This document shows positions 9,320-18,253 of a DNA stretch of 64,000 nt, one piece after another. Origin of the DNA: Mesorhizobium sp. (lineage in GTDB: Bacteria > Pseudomonadota > Alphaproteobacteria > Rhizobiales > Rhizobiaceae); contig SUGL01000010.1 in assembly GCA_004963905.1 (NCBI GenBank), positions 1-64,000 of the forward strand, in the 5' to 3' direction. A program made the translations under genes and the position numbers. The notes under the pieces were generated by a model. It was not told where the DNA came from, searched no databases, and saw nothing but the letters and a program-made list of their open reading frames with translations. Within the stretch, counting starts at the first letter, position 1; every line of letters begins with the position of its first letter.

Positions 9320-11311
9320 TCACTTGCCGTGCAGGCGCGTTTCCACGGCCTTTGCCGCGGCCTCGGCGGTGATGCCGAAATGCGGGTAGAGCTGCTCGAT
9401 CGAGCCGGAGGCGCCGAAGCCGGTCATGCCGACGAAGATGCCGTCGGTGCCGATGAGGTGGTCCCAGCCTTGGCGGATGCCGGCCTCGATGGCGACCTTC
9501 ACCTTGGCATTGCCGATGGTCTTCTTGCGGTAGTCCTCGCTCTGCCGGTCGAACAGCTCGAAGCAGGGCACCGAGACGACGCGGGTCGGGTGGCCATGTT
9601 TTTCGAGCAGCTCGCGAGCGCCGAGGGCAACCTCCACCTCCGAGCCCGTGGCGAAGATCGTCACCGCCGCCTCGCCGTTTGCCGCGGCGAGCTCATAGGC
9701 CCCGGAGGCGCAGAGGTTCTCCTCGCTGAATTCGGTGCGAACGGTCGGCAGGTTCTGACGGGTCAACGCCAGCGTCGACGGCGTCTTTTCCGATTTGAGC
9801 GCCAGCTGCCAGCATTCCGCCGTCTCGACCGCGTCGGCCGGGCGGAACACGTTGTGGTTCGGGATGGCGCGGAGCGCCGCCAGATGCTCGACCGGCTGGT
9901 GGGTGGGGCCGTCCTCGCCGAGGCCGATCGAGTCATGCGTCATGACGAAGATCGAGCGGATGCCCATCAGCGAGGCAAGGCGCATCGAGGGGCGCGCATA
10001 GTCGGAGAAGCAGAGGAAGGTGCCGCCATAGGCGATTAGCCCGCCATGCAGCGTCAATCCATTGATCGCCGCCGCCATGCCGTGCTCGCGGATGCCGTAA
10101 TGGACATAGCGCTGGCCGTAATCGTCCGGCGTGATGTTCTTGGTCTGGCTGGTCTTGGTGTTGTTGGAGCCGGTGAGGTCAGCCGAGCCGCCGATGGTTT
10201 CGGGAACCGCGCCGTTGATCACTTCCAGCGCCATTTCCGAAGACTTGCGGGTGGCGACCTTCGGCTTGTCGGCCGAGAGCTTCTTCTTGTAGTCGGTGAT
10301 GACGGAGTCGAAATTGGCCGGCAGCTTGCCGCCAAGGCGGCGTTCGAATTCGCCCTGCAGCTTGGCGTCGGCCTTGGCAAGGCGGCCTTCCCAATCGGCG
10401 CGCGCCTTGGCGCCGCCGGCGCCGACCGCACGCCAGGCGTCGAGGATGTCGGCCGGTATTTCGAAGGGCGGCGACTCCCAGTTGAAGAATTTGCGGGCGC
10501 CGGCGATTTCCTCGGCGCCAAGCGGCGAACCATGCGCCTTGTTGGTGCCGGCTTTGGTCGGCGCACCGAAGCCGATGGTCGTCTTGCAGGCGATCATCGT
10601 CGGCTTGTCGGAATGGCGGGCGGCCTCGATGGCATAGGCGATCGCTTCCGGATCGGTGCCGTCGATGTGGCTGGCGTTCCAGCCGCTAGCCTGGAAGCGA
10701 GCGACCTGGTCGGTGTTGTCGGCGAGCGAGACAGGACCGTCGATCGAGATGTTGTTGTTGTCCCAGAAGACGATCAGCTTGTTGAGCTTGAGGTGACCGG
10801 CCAGCGCGATGGCTTCCTGCGAGACCCCCTCCATCAGGCAGCCGTCGCCGGCCAGCACATAGGTGTAGTGGTTGACGAGGTCGTTGCCGAAGGCGGCGTT
10901 CATGATGCGCTCGCCGAGCGCGAAGCCGACCGAGTTGGCGAGGCCCTGGCCGAGCGGGCCGGTGGTGGTCTCGATGCCGGCGGCATGGCCGTATTCGGGA
11001 TGACCCGCGGTCCTCGAGCCGAGCTGGCGGAAATTCTTGATCTGGTCGATCGTCATGTCCTCGTAGCCGGTGAGGTAGAGGAGCGAGTAGAGCAGCATCG
11101 AGCCGTGGCCGGCCGACAGGATGAAGCGGTCGCGGTCGGCCCAATGAGGGGCCTTGGCGTCGAATTTCAGGAAGCGGGTGAACAGCACCGTAGCGATGTC
11201 GGCGCAACCCATCGGCAGGCCGGGGTGGCCGGAATTCGCCTTTTCGACGGCGTCCATGGAAAGGAAACGGATCGCATTGGCCATCCGATCATGTTGTTCA
11301 CGCGAGGTCAT
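9320..11311 (-). CDS. tkt: Transketolase
   Basis: A 663-residue thiamine-diphosphate enzyme of the pentose phosphate pathway (and of the Calvin cycle where present). Present are the N-terminal [14 protein letters not shown], the TPP motif beginning GDGCLMEG and ending in the DNNNISIDG region, and the central [14 protein letters not shown]. The start at 11311 has GGAGGAAGC directly upstream. It is the first gene of the minus-strand tkt-gap stretch. No cbb-specific genes (RuBisCO, PRK) are in the window, so a housekeeping role is preferred. Confidence 0.95.
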   Translation of the reverse strand: MTSREQHDRMANAIRFLSMDAVEKANSGHPGLPMGCADIATVLFTRFLKFDAKAPHWADRDRFILSAGHGSMLLYSLLYLTGYEDMTIDQIKNFRQLGSRTAGHPEYGHAAGIETTTGPLGQGLANSVGFALGERIMNAAFGNDLVNHYTYVLAGDGCLMEGVSQEAIALAGHLKLNKLIVFWDNNNISIDGPVSLADNTDQVARFQASGWNASHIDGTDPEAIAYAIEAARHSDKPTMIACKTTIGFGAPTKAGTNKAHGSPLGAEEIAGARKFFNWESPPFEIPADILDAWRAVGAGGAKARADWEGRLAKADAKLQGEFERRLGGKLPANFDSVITDYKKKLSADKPKVATRKSSEMALEVINGAVPETIGGSADLTGSNNTKTSQTKNITPDDYGQRYVHYGIREHGMAAAINGLTLHGGLIAYGGTFLCFSDYARPSMRLASLMGIRSIFVMTHDSIGLGEDGPTHQPVEHLAALRAIPNHNVFRPADAVETAECWQLALKSEKTPSTLALTRQNLPTVRTEFSEENLCASGAYELAAANGEAAVTIFATGSEVEVALGARELLEKHGHPTRVVSVPCFELFDRQSEDYRKKTIGNAKVKVAIEAGIRQGWDHLIGTDGIFVGMTGFGASGSIEQLYPHFGITAEAAAKAVETRLHGK

Positions 11312-11494
11312 GCTTCCTCCGGAAATAGGGGTTGGAGCCTTGGGTGAGCCCTTGGGGGAGAGCCCTTGGAAAGGATGCCGCGACACATAGCAGGCGCGGC
11401 CTGTTAGTCAACAAATCGGTCGGTTTTTGCCGGGCTTGTGATAGGGCCGCGCGCGCTACATTAGCGTTAGCGGGGGACAGTCGCGAGAGCTTTA

Positions 11495-11524
11495 TTGACG
11501 CGCGCTTCACCCGGCGCCTAATCT
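11495..11524 (+). promoter_or_regulatory. Possible sigma70-type promoter for the DUF4164-zapA pair
   Basis: TTGACG at 11495-11500 and TAATCT at 11519-11524, 18 bases apart, 64 bases before the gene at 11588. Found by eye only. Confidence 0.35.
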
Positions 11525-11587
11525 TTCCGAGATAACGCGTTCTGAACGCGAGCGATTCGGTGACGGGCAGGGCATAGGACGAAGGCC

Positions 11588-11860
11588 ATGACCGGGGAAG
11601 CGACCCTCAAGGAAGTCATCGCCAGGCTCGGCAAAGCCATGGAAGGGCTGGAAAACGCCGTGGCGGCGCGGCTCGAGCATGAGCGCGACTATACGGAAGC
11701 CGAGGCCGAGGTGCAGCGCATGAACGCCGACCGCTCGCGGCTGGCGCAGGAGCTCGACAATTCCGAGGCCCGCGCCGAACGACTGGAAGATGCCAACAAG
11801 GAAGTGTCGCGCCGGCTGGTGACCGCCATGGAAACCATCCGCGCCGTGTTGGACAGGTAG
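11588..11860 (+). CDS. DUF4164 coiled-coil protein
   Basis: A 90-residue, almost wholly alpha-helical protein with heptad-like spacing throughout (LKEVIARLGKAMEGLE, RLEDANKEVSRRLV). In alphaproteobacteria DUF4164 proteins are encoded immediately before zapA, as here (18 bases apart). A role alongside ZapA in FtsZ-ring organisation is a guess from context. The start follows AGGACGAAGGCC. Confidence 0.85.
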   Translation: MTGEATLKEVIARLGKAMEGLENAVAARLEHERDYTEAEAEVQRMNADRSRLAQELDNSEARAERLEDANKEVSRRLVTAMETIRAVLDR

Positions 11861-11878
11861 GGCTCGACAGGTACGCCA

Positions 11879-12244
11879 ATGGCACAGGTCACGGTTTCCA
11901 TCGACGGCAAGCAGTATCGGATGGCTTGCGACGAGGGCCAGGAAGAGCATCTGATCGACCTCGCCGAGCGCTTCGACCGTTATGTCATGCATCTGAAGGA
12001 TTCCTTCGGCGAGATCGGCGACCAGCGGCTGACCGTCATGGCCGGCATCATGGTCATGGACGAGCTCTCGGAGCTCAACAAGCGCGTCAAGGGCATGGAG
12101 AGCGAAGTGCTGACGCTGCGCAAGACGCGCGACGAGGCGCTGACCAAGGCCGACAAGAGCGACAGTGTGCTGACCACCGCACTCGCCGCGCTCGCCCAGC
12201 GCATGGAAGATCTGGCGACGACGCTGGCGGTGAAAAAGGCCTAA
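11879..12244 (+). CDS. zapA: Cell division protein ZapA
   Basis: A 121-residue ZapA-family protein. The N-terminal globular part (VTVSIDGKQYRMACDEGQEEHLIDLAERFD) and the long C-terminal coiled coil match the family. ZapA binds and bundles FtsZ at midcell. It sits directly downstream of the DUF4164 gene. In many relatives a 6S RNA gene follows zapA; I could not recognise one convincingly in 12245-12444. Confidence 0.9.
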   Translation: MAQVTVSIDGKQYRMACDEGQEEHLIDLAERFDRYVMHLKDSFGEIGDQRLTVMAGIMVMDELSELNKRVKGMESEVLTLRKTRDEALTKADKSDSVLTTALAALAQRMEDLATTLAVKKA

Positions 12245-12288
12245 GTCGCCGCATCCGGCCTTCGGCATCCGTCACGGAAATTCCTGCT

Positions 12289-12307
12289 GTCTTTTCCAGG
12301 AAAAGAC
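12289..12307 (+). terminator. Weak hairpin after zapA
   Basis: GTCTTTT-CCAGG-AAAAGAC followed four bases later by ATTTTT. The stem is AT-rich, so it may be only a weak terminator. The rest of 12245-12444 holds no recognisable gene; it could contain a small RNA, but I cannot define one. Confidence 0.35.
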
Positions 12308-12444
12308 GAAATTTTTCCGCTCTCTCGATCACGCTTGCAGACACAAGCCTTTTGAACCGGACCGTGCGGCAGTATAGAAGGCTGAGCCACGCCGATGGGG
12401 TTGGCCCATGGCGGCGACACGTCACAGGGCAGAGGGAGCATGTC

Positions 12445-13104
12445 ATGAGCCTTCGTATCAACGATATCGCGCCGGACTTCACGGCCGAGACCACGCAAGG
12501 GACGATCAAATTCCACGAATGGATCGGTGACGGCTGGGCGGTGCTGTTCAGCCACCCGAAGAACTTCACGCCGGTCTGCACGACCGAGCTCGGCACCATG
12601 GCCGGGTTGGAAGGCGAATTCAAAAAGCGCAACGTCAAGATCGTCGGCATTTCCGTCGATCCGGTGTCGAGCCACGACAAGTGGCAGGCCGACATCAAGA
12701 CCGCGACCGGCCAGACGGTGAATTATCCGCTGATCGGCGACAAGGACCTCAAGGTCGCCAAGCTCTACGAGATGCTGCCGGCCGGCGCCGGCGAGACCTC
12801 GGAAGGGCGCACGCCGGCCGACAACGCCACCGTGCGTTCGGTCTACGTCATCGGCCCGGACAAGAAGATCAAGCTGGTGCTGACCTATCCGATGACCACG
12901 GGGCGTAACTTCGACGAGATCCTGCGCGTCATCGATTCCATCCAGCTGACGGCCAAGCATCAGGTGGCGACGCCGGCGAACTGGAAGCAGGGCGAGGACG
13001 TCATCATCACCGCCGCCGTCTCCAACGAGGATGCGATCAAGCGCTTCGGCGCCTACGAGACGGTGCTGCCGTATCTGCGGAAGACCAAGCAGCCTACGGC
13101 CTAG
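12445..13104 (+). CDS. 1-Cys peroxiredoxin (Prx6 type)
   Basis: A 219-residue peroxidase that reduces hydrogen peroxide and organic peroxides. The only cysteine is the peroxidatic one in NFTPVCTTE (residue 45); no resolving cysteine is present, and the long C-terminal region (QVATPANWKQGEDVIITAAV) is typical of the Prx6 subfamily. The start ATG lies 8 bases after GAGGGAGCATG. A single gene, transcribed away from zapA's end and towards rpoH. Confidence 0.93.
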   Translation: MSLRINDIAPDFTAETTQGTIKFHEWIGDGWAVLFSHPKNFTPVCTTELGTMAGLEGEFKKRNVKIVGISVDPVSSHDKWQADIKTATGQTVNYPLIGDKDLKVAKLYEMLPAGAGETSEGRTPADNATVRSVYVIGPDKKIKLVLTYPMTTGRNFDEILRVIDSIQLTAKHQVATPANWKQGEDVIITAAVSNEDAIKRFGAYETVLPYLRKTKQPTA

Positions 13105-13114
13105 GCGAGCCGAT

Positions 13115-13232
13115 ATTCAGGTGATCCCGGCCTGCAAGTGGCGACTTCCTGCGCTTCCGGTGCTCACGTACTTGAAGTACGCTCCGCTCCGGTTCTCGGA
13201 AGCCACCACTTTCGGCTCGGGCTGACCTGAAT
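13115..13232. repeat. 118-bp imperfect palindrome
   Basis: Begins ATTCAGGT and ends ACCTGAAT. The two 59-base halves are imperfect inverse complements meeting at CGTACTT-G-AAGTACG (13167-13181). It lies between the convergent peroxiredoxin and rpoH genes and has no relation to the four-copy repeat elsewhere in the window. Confidence 0.75.
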
Positions 13233-13256
13233 CTCAACTCGCCTACAGTGCAACAA

Positions 13257-13283
13257 AAAGGCGGCGCCGAAGCACCGCCTTTT
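13257..13283 (-). terminator. Rho-independent terminator of rpoH
   Basis: A stem of about 10 bp, AAGGCGGTGC against GCGCCGCCTT on the minus strand, with one mismatch and followed by TTTTTG. It lies 21 bases beyond the rpoH stop. Confidence 0.75.
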
Positions 13284-13303
13284 CATTTTTGCTTTCGAAA
13301 GCT

Positions 13304-14215
13304 TTAAGCCGCCGGCTGCGCTTCGATGGTGCGCAGCGCCTGGCTCTGGCGCTTGGCCGCGGCCTTGACCGCGTCCTGCACCTTCTCGAAGGCGCGCACC
13401 TCGATCTGGCGCACGCGCTCGCGGCTGATGTCGAACTCGGCCGACAGCTCTTCCAGCGTCAGCGGCTCTTCGGCCAGACGGCGCGCCTCGAAGATGCGCC
13501 GCTCGCGATCGTTGAGCACCGACAGAGCGCCCGACAGCATGGCGCGCCGGCTTTCCAGCTCGTCCTGCTCGATCAGCATCTCCTCCTGGCTTTCGTGGTC
13601 GTCGACCAGCCAGTCCTGCCATTCGCCGGATTCACCCTCGCTCGCCCGGATCGGAGCGTTGAGCGAGGCGTCACCCGACAGGCGGCGGTTCATCGACACC
13701 ACCTCAGCCTCGGAAACGTTGAGGCGGGTGGCGATCTCGGCGATCTGGTCGGGCTTCAAATCACCGTCGTCGAGCGCCTGGATTCTGCCCTTCACCTTGC
13801 GCAGGTTGAAGAACAGGCGCTTCTGATTGGCGGTGGTGCCCATTTTGACCAGGCTCCACGAGCGCAGGATGTATTCCTGGATCGAGGCCTTGATCCACCA
13901 CATGGCGTAGGTGGCGAGGCGGAAGCCGCGCTCCGGTTCGAATTTCTTCACGGCCTGCATGAGGCCGACATTGCCTTCCGAGATCACCTCGCCAATCGGC
14001 AGGCCGTAGCCGCGATAGCCCATGGCGATCTTGGCGACGAGCCGCAAATGGCTGGTGACGAGCTTATGCGCGGCGGAAGTGTCCTGATGCTCGGCATAAC
14101 GCTTGGCGAGCATGTACTCTTCCTGCGGCTGAAGCATCGGAAAGCGACGGATTTCTTCCAGGTAACGGGCGAGACCGCCTTCACCGGAAACGATACTGGG
14201 TAGTGACTGGGCCAT
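13304..14215 (-). CDS. rpoH: Heat-shock sigma factor RpoH (sigma-32)
   Basis: A 303-residue sigma factor of the RpoH class. Region 2 (SEGNVGLMQAVKKFEPERGF, RLATYAMWWIKASIQEYILR), the RpoH box (QKRLFFNLRKVK) and the region 4 helix-turn-helix (LTLEELSAEFDISRERVRQI) are all intact. It directs RNA polymerase to heat-shock and stress promoters. Rhizobia often carry two rpoH genes; the length and sequence fit rpoH1, but the paralogue cannot be told from this window. Confidence 0.93.
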   Translation of the reverse strand: MAQSLPSIVSGEGGLARYLEEIRRFPMLQPQEEYMLAKRYAEHQDTSAAHKLVTSHLRLVAKIAMGYRGYGLPIGEVISEGNVGLMQAVKKFEPERGFRLATYAMWWIKASIQEYILRSWSLVKMGTTANQKRLFFNLRKVKGRIQALDDGDLKPDQIAEIATRLNVSEAEVVSMNRRLSGDASLNAPIRASEGESGEWQDWLVDDHESQEEMLIEQDELESRRAMLSGALSVLNDRERRIFEARRLAEEPLTLEELSAEFDISRERVRQIEVRAFEKVQDAVKAAAKRQSQALRTIEAQPAA

Positions 14216-14425
14216 GATTGCGCCCCCTCTCTATTGGAGTGATGCCCCCTTAACGCGGCGGGCATGTGACGCGAATGCCAATCGGCTCATCCGCGGCAAC
14301 CGGTGTATATAGGAACAAAACCAGAAAGGACAGGCATTTGTTCAACACGAAACAGTGTGTCACGCTTAAGTGAACAACGCCAGTCAGGTTTTTTGATGGC
14401 TGGTTTGAAGCGTCTTGATGGCGGT

Positions 14426-15460
14426 TCAGAACTTGCGAAAGCCGCCCACGAATTCCTCCATGTCCCTCGGCATCGGCGCCTCGAACCTCATCGTTAGATG
14501 GGTGGTCGGGTGTCGGAATTCAAGGAGCCAGGCGTGCAGCGCCTGCCGGGAAAATGCCTTGACCTCGCTTTTCAGCGGTTCCGGCAGCCGGTTGGCCTTG
14601 GTGCGGAAGGCCTGGCCGTAGTCAGGATCGCCGATCACGGGGTGGCCGATATGCGCCATGTGGACCCGGATCTGGTGCGTGCGACCGGTTTCGAGCCGGC
14701 ATTCGACCAGGCTTGCGGTGGTGAATTCCTTCTGCCCCTCGCCGAAACGCTCGACGACGGTGAAATGGGTGACGGCATGCCGGGCATCGTCCCGGCCTTG
14801 GGGAACCACCGCGCGGCGGACGCGATCAGCGGCGCGGCCGAGCGGCGCGTCGATGGTGCCGGTCGGCCGCTGTGGAATGCCCCAGACCAGCGCCAGATAG
14901 GCGCGCTCGAGGTCACCGGTGCGGCCGTGGTCGGCGAAGGCTTCCGACAGCGCCCTGTGGGCGCGGTCGGTCTTGGCCACCACCATGACGCCGCTGGTCT
15001 CCTTGTCCAGCCGATGGACGATGCCCGGCCGTTTGACGCCGCCGATGCCGGAGAGACTGTCACCGCAGTGATGGATCAGCGCGTTGACCAGCGTGCCGGT
15101 CCAGTTGCCGGCGCCGGGATGGACGACCAGTCCGGCAGGCTTGTTGATGACGATCAGCTCGTCGTCCTCGTAAAGGATGTCGAGAGGAATGTCCTCGCCT
15201 TGCGGCTCGGCCGGCTCCGGCTCGGGCATGACGATCAAGACGCGCTCGCCCGTCGCCATCTTGCGCCTGGCCTCCCCGACCGGCTTGCCGGCGATCGAGA
15301 CCGCGCCCTGCTTGATCATGGCTTGCACGCGGCTGCGCGAGATTTCCGGACCGAGCTGGGCGGCGAGCCATTGGTCGAGGCGCTGGCCGGCGGCATCGGC
15401 GCCGGCTTCCAGCTCCACCGCCGCGTCCAACTCATCGCCCGGCAATTCATCCGGTATCAA
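14426..15460 (-). CDS. rluD: RluA/RluD-family 23S rRNA pseudouridine synthase
   Basis: A 344-residue RluA-family enzyme. It has an N-terminal S4 RNA-binding domain (GQRLDQWLAAQL, SRSRVQAMIKQGAVSIAG) and a catalytic domain with VVHPGAGN and GIVHRLDKETSGVMVVAKT, where the aspartate of HRLD is the catalytic residue. Later LETGRTHQIRVHMAHIGHPV completes the signature. It probably modifies 23S rRNA uridines near position 1911-1917. It is divergent from the small membrane protein gene at 15534 and upstream of rpoH in the same direction. Confidence 0.92.
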   Translation of the reverse strand: MIPDELPGDELDAAVELEAGADAAGQRLDQWLAAQLGPEISRSRVQAMIKQGAVSIAGKPVGEARRKMATGERVLIVMPEPEPAEPQGEDIPLDILYEDDELIVINKPAGLVVHPGAGNWTGTLVNALIHHCGDSLSGIGGVKRPGIVHRLDKETSGVMVVAKTDRAHRALSEAFADHGRTGDLERAYLALVWGIPQRPTGTIDAPLGRAADRVRRAVVPQGRDDARHAVTHFTVVERFGEGQKEFTTASLVECRLETGRTHQIRVHMAHIGHPVIGDPDYGQAFRTKANRLPEPLKSEVKAFSRQALHAWLLEFRHPTTHLTMRFEAPMPRDMEEFVGGFRKF

Positions 15461-15533
15461 AATCGGGGCCCTATCAAAATCGAGGTCTCTTCGTTATGAG
15501 CGCTCATCGAAACCCGTTGCGGATTGTTTAGCC

Positions 15534-15917
15534 ATGGCCCGGCCGATCGCCGATGAAGACGAGGAAAAGCCGCTCGACCCTGCGGCGGAAAAGGTGCGGA
15601 GGAAGCTCATCCGCTTCATGATCGTCAATCTCGGCCTGCTGTTCCTCGCCCTTATGGTGGTGATCGGGGCCCTTGTCTACAAAGCCCGCAATGCGCCGGT
15701 TGTTGGATCGACGCCTGCCGGCGATGTCCAGGCTCCGGCCGGCGCGCCGCTCAGCGGCGACATCGTGCTGCCGGTCGGCGCCAAGGTGGTCAGCCAGGCG
15801 CTGTCCGGCAATCGCCTGTCGATCGATGCCGAGCTTGCCGACGGCAGCCGCTCCATCTTCGTCTACGACATCGCCGAGCGCCGCATGATCGGCCAGTTCC
15901 CAATCCGTAGCAAATGA
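15534..15917 (+). CDS. Small single-pass membrane protein (DUF6476-like)
   Basis: A 127-residue protein with a charged cytosolic N-terminus (residues 1-28), one membrane helix (about 29-49, MIVNLGLLFLALMVVIGALV) and a periplasmic beta-rich part ending YDIAERRMIGQFPI. A similar protein follows the pseudouridine synthase gene divergently in many rhizobia. Its stop overlaps the next start by four bases, so the two genes are translationally coupled. Function unknown. Confidence 0.75.
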   Translation: MARPIADEDEEKPLDPAAEKVRRKLIRFMIVNLGLLFLALMVVIGALVYKARNAPVVGSTPAGDVQAPAGAPLSGDIVLPVGAKVVSQALSGNRLSIDAELADGSRSIFVYDIAERRMIGQFPIRSK

Positions 15918-16342
15918 GCCCGCAGCAAATGAGCGGCTTTGCCGATAACCGCAGCATCGCGACCGTGGCGCTCGTCGTCGAAAATTACGACGAGGCGATC
16001 GCCTGGTACGTCGAGCGGCTCGGCTTCGTGCTGACGGACGACGTCGACCTCGGCGGCGGCAAGCGCTGGGTGACGGTCGCGCCGGCAAACGGGCAGGGTG
16101 CGCGGCTGCTGTTGGCGGAGGCTTCCGGCGAGGCGCAGGCGAGCCGCATCGGCGACCAGACCGGCGGCCGGGTGTTTCTCTTCTTGGAAACGAACGACTT
16201 CGCGCGCGACCATCAGGCGATGCTAGCCAAGGGCGTCGCGTTCCGCGAGGCGCCGCGCCATGAGGCCTATGGCACGGTGGCGGTGTTTGCCGATCTCTAT
16301 GGCAATCTCTGGGACCTGATCGAGCCGAAACGGCCGGGTTGA
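15914..16342 (+). CDS. VOC-family (glyoxalase/bleomycin resistance) protein
   Basis: A 142-residue protein with one vicinal-oxygen-chelate module pair: an N-terminal strand-helix (ATVALVVENYDEAIAWYVER) and a C-terminal metal-ligand pattern (VFADLYGNLWDLIEP). Such small VOC proteins bind metal and act as lyases, dioxygenases or drug-binding proteins; the substrate cannot be predicted. It overlaps the preceding gene by ATGA, indicating co-expression. Confidence 0.85.
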   Translation: MSPQQMSGFADNRSIATVALVVENYDEAIAWYVERLGFVLTDDVDLGGGKRWVTVAPANGQGARLLLAEASGEAQASRIGDQTGGRVFLFLETNDFARDHQAMLAKGVAFREAPRHEAYGTVAVFADLYGNLWDLIEPKRPG

Positions 16343-16428
16343 TCACGGTCCTCCGGCAAAGTCTGCGAACAGCCCGAAACCCCAGTTGCTTTTTCGCGGC
16401 CTTCATCCTATGTAGCCGGTTCTTGAGC

Positions 16429-16503
16429 GCGCCCATCGTCTAGCGGTCAGGACACCGCCCTCTCACGGCGGGAACAGGGGTTCGATTCCCCTTGGGCGTA
16501 CCA
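16429..16503 (+). tRNA. tRNA-Glu(CTC)
   Basis: A 75-base tRNA with encoded CCA. The acceptor stem is GCGCCCA/TGGGCGT, the anticodon stem CCGCC/GGCGG closes the loop CTCTCAC (anticodon CTC), and the T arm is AGGGG-TTCGATT-CCCCT. It is the integration target of the element that follows; its 3' half is duplicated at 36263-36310. Confidence 0.95.
16456..16503. repeat. attL: 3' half of tRNA-Glu
   Basis: 48 bases from the anticodon arm to the CCA end, repeated directly at 36263-36310 with one mismatch (G here, T there, at the 17th base). It is the left attachment site and retains the complete tRNA. Confidence 0.92.
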
Positions 16504-16762
16504 ATGATTTCAACAAGATAGCCGCATCTGAGCCAAAACCGTCTAATAACGGTCTAATAAGGCCCTCGTAGATACGCCATTTTGCTCTCAAGTCCCCTCC
16601 TTGTCGGTCGTTGCGGCTCTCAGCTATCGCGCGCGTGTGTATTGCTCCGATTTCCACCAGCGCCCTGTTTCCACGCTGTATTATCAGGGCGGCGGCAGGG
16701 CCGCAAAATTCAGCAAGTGCCCTTAGGGCGAACTCCCAAAAGGGTCAAAAGGTAGCTATCGG

Positions 16763-17083
16763 TCAATAGGTCGTGCAGTTCACGGTATTGCCGAACCGGT
16801 TGCAGGTGGTCGTTTTTGGCTGACTTGCGGCCATGTTTGCAAACGCCGCCTGTGCCCTAGCCGACGCCCGGCCGCGAGATGAGATGGATTCGTTTTGAAT
16901 GCATTGAGCCATCGCTACTGTCCCAGGCTCGAAACCATAAGTCGCGCACCGATCGCGGAAATAGGCGGCCTGTTCGACGGGCGGGGTTGTTGCAAACCAG
17001 GCCGGAGAGCCCGGCCTTCCAATTCCAGATCCAGAGCAGCCGGCGACTGCACACAAAGCTGTCAGTATCCAAATTTTCGTCAT
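16763..17083 (-). CDS. Putative lipoprotein
   Basis: A 106-residue secreted protein. The N-terminus is a lipoprotein signal (ILTALCAVAGC, lipobox AVAGC at residues 13-16). The mature part has four cysteines (DRCATYGFEPGT, AQCIQNE, TTTCNRFGNTVNCTTY), likely two disulfides. Function unknown. It is the first gene inside the left end of the element, reading toward the tRNA. Confidence 0.7.
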   Translation of the reverse strand: MTKIWILTALCAVAGCSGSGIGRPGSPAWFATTPPVEQAAYFRDRCATYGFEPGTVAMAQCIQNESISSRGRASARAQAAFANMAASQPKTTTCNRFGNTVNCTTY

Positions 17084-17320
17084 GGCTAATTCCCCCCTGC
17101 GGAAAAGGATAGACCTCGATCTGCCATACTGTCCATGGTCAAGCCGCCCCGTACCCTTCCCGTTATTTCGGGAGAGCCATCAATGTATCAACCGCCTCTA
17201 ACTCCCTATCGCTATCGGCCAGATTGCCCTCTAGATCCTCTGCGCGAAAGCGCGCGTTGGTGGCTCTCTTCAATTTCGCCCGTCACCACGGTATCCTTGC
17301 TCAAGATGGGGGGGCGGGAG

Positions 17321-17590
17321 ATGAAGACAACAGCTACTCTGCTGTTTGCAGGGGTATTGCTGACAGGTTGCAACCGACTAGTGGACCAACCTCAGCAACA
17401 AGATGCATCCCATTGCTTTTCGATAACGCCGGGTGTGGGCCAACAGCCGTATTCGCCCATCCTGCTTGATGCATGCACCGGCCGCTCCTGGCTCCTTGTA
17501 AAGGGTAACAAGCCGGACGGAAGCTTCACCTATCAGTGGTTTGCGCTAGAGCGGTTCGAAACGGCTAATCCTGTGCTGACTGCGAACTAA
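17321..17590 (+). CDS. Putative small lipoprotein
   Basis: An 89-residue protein with the signal TATLLFAGVLLTGC (lipobox LTGC) and a mature part with two cysteines (SHCFSITPG, LDACTGRSWLL). The motif CTGRSWLL resembles other short secreted phage-borne proteins, but no family is assigned. The ATG at 17321 is chosen because it yields the signal peptide and has GGGCGGGAG upstream, very close; longer in-frame starts lack a signal. Confidence 0.65.
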   Translation: MKTTATLLFAGVLLTGCNRLVDQPQQQDASHCFSITPGVGQQPYSPILLDACTGRSWLLVKGNKPDGSFTYQWFALERFETANPVLTAN

Positions 17591-17649
17591 AGGAAAGAAG
17601 CTCCATCAGCCTAGCAGAGAGATTTCAATCCGAGCGGGGAGAATTGGCG

Positions 17650-18189
17650 ATGGCGGATGACGGCGAGAAAAGGCCGCATATTCGGTTGGCGGCCGAGAAC
17701 GACCGAAAGTCGGTAGACAAGGCGCGGGCAAGATACGAAATCGAGTGGCCCCTTCGGCGGCTGGCCGCGAACATTATGCGAGTGTCACGCGGCGCCGGAG
17801 AGCCATATAGTGTAATCCAGCAATGCATCGACGTGGTGAAGGGCGCCCAAGCATTCTGCGACAAGTGCGGCGACTGGCCCGATGACAACGAGGTCCGAGA
17901 GGCCCTGGATTTCCACGATCCAAGGCTCCGCGATTATACCAAGCCACACGACGAGCGGTCATCGGCGATCGAAGATATTGTCGAAGGTGCCCTCCGTTTG
18001 GCTGCAGGCCGCTTGCTCAGGCAAGATCTCCAAGAGCGGCATGGCGAAAAAGACCTGCTGGAGGGGATACGGCGCTTAGACCATTATCATGCTGAGATCC
18101 GTGCAAAGTGGGAGGCCGAGCGCAGGGCGCGGGCACCTTCTAGAACGGCCCCAAAAAGAAAGAAGCCCATTCGCAAGCCGAAGCTTTAA
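17650..18189 (+). CDS. Hypothetical protein
   Basis: A 179-residue soluble, helix-rich protein with a strongly basic C-terminus (RTAPKRKKPIRKPKL). The ATG at 17650 follows GGGGAGA by 9 bases. No family recognised. The basic tail suggests binding to nucleic acid, as an inference only. It is followed by the HEPN-like gene in the same direction. Confidence 0.6.
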   Translation: MADDGEKRPHIRLAAENDRKSVDKARARYEIEWPLRRLAANIMRVSRGAGEPYSVIQQCIDVVKGAQAFCDKCGDWPDDNEVREALDFHDPRLRDYTKPHDERSSAIEDIVEGALRLAAGRLLRQDLQERHGEKDLLEGIRRLDHYHAEIRAKWEAERRARAPSRTAPKRKKPIRKPKL

Positions 18190-18253
18190 CCCGACCACCG
18201 AAGCCGCCGGGCCTATGGGCCTCCGGCATATAAATGCGCCCGACAAGATTTCT

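Noticed and set aside
10046..11347. 433-aa plus-strand frame opposite tkt
   Set aside because: Shadow of the transketolase gene.
12245..12444. Possible 6S RNA after zapA
   Set aside because: 6S RNA often lies here in relatives, but I could not draw the expected long hairpin with an open central bulge, so I do not call it.
16463..16657. 64-aa minus-strand frame overlapping the tRNA
   Set aside because: It reads through the tRNA-Glu antisense (ends RGIEPLFPP), a typical spurious frame.
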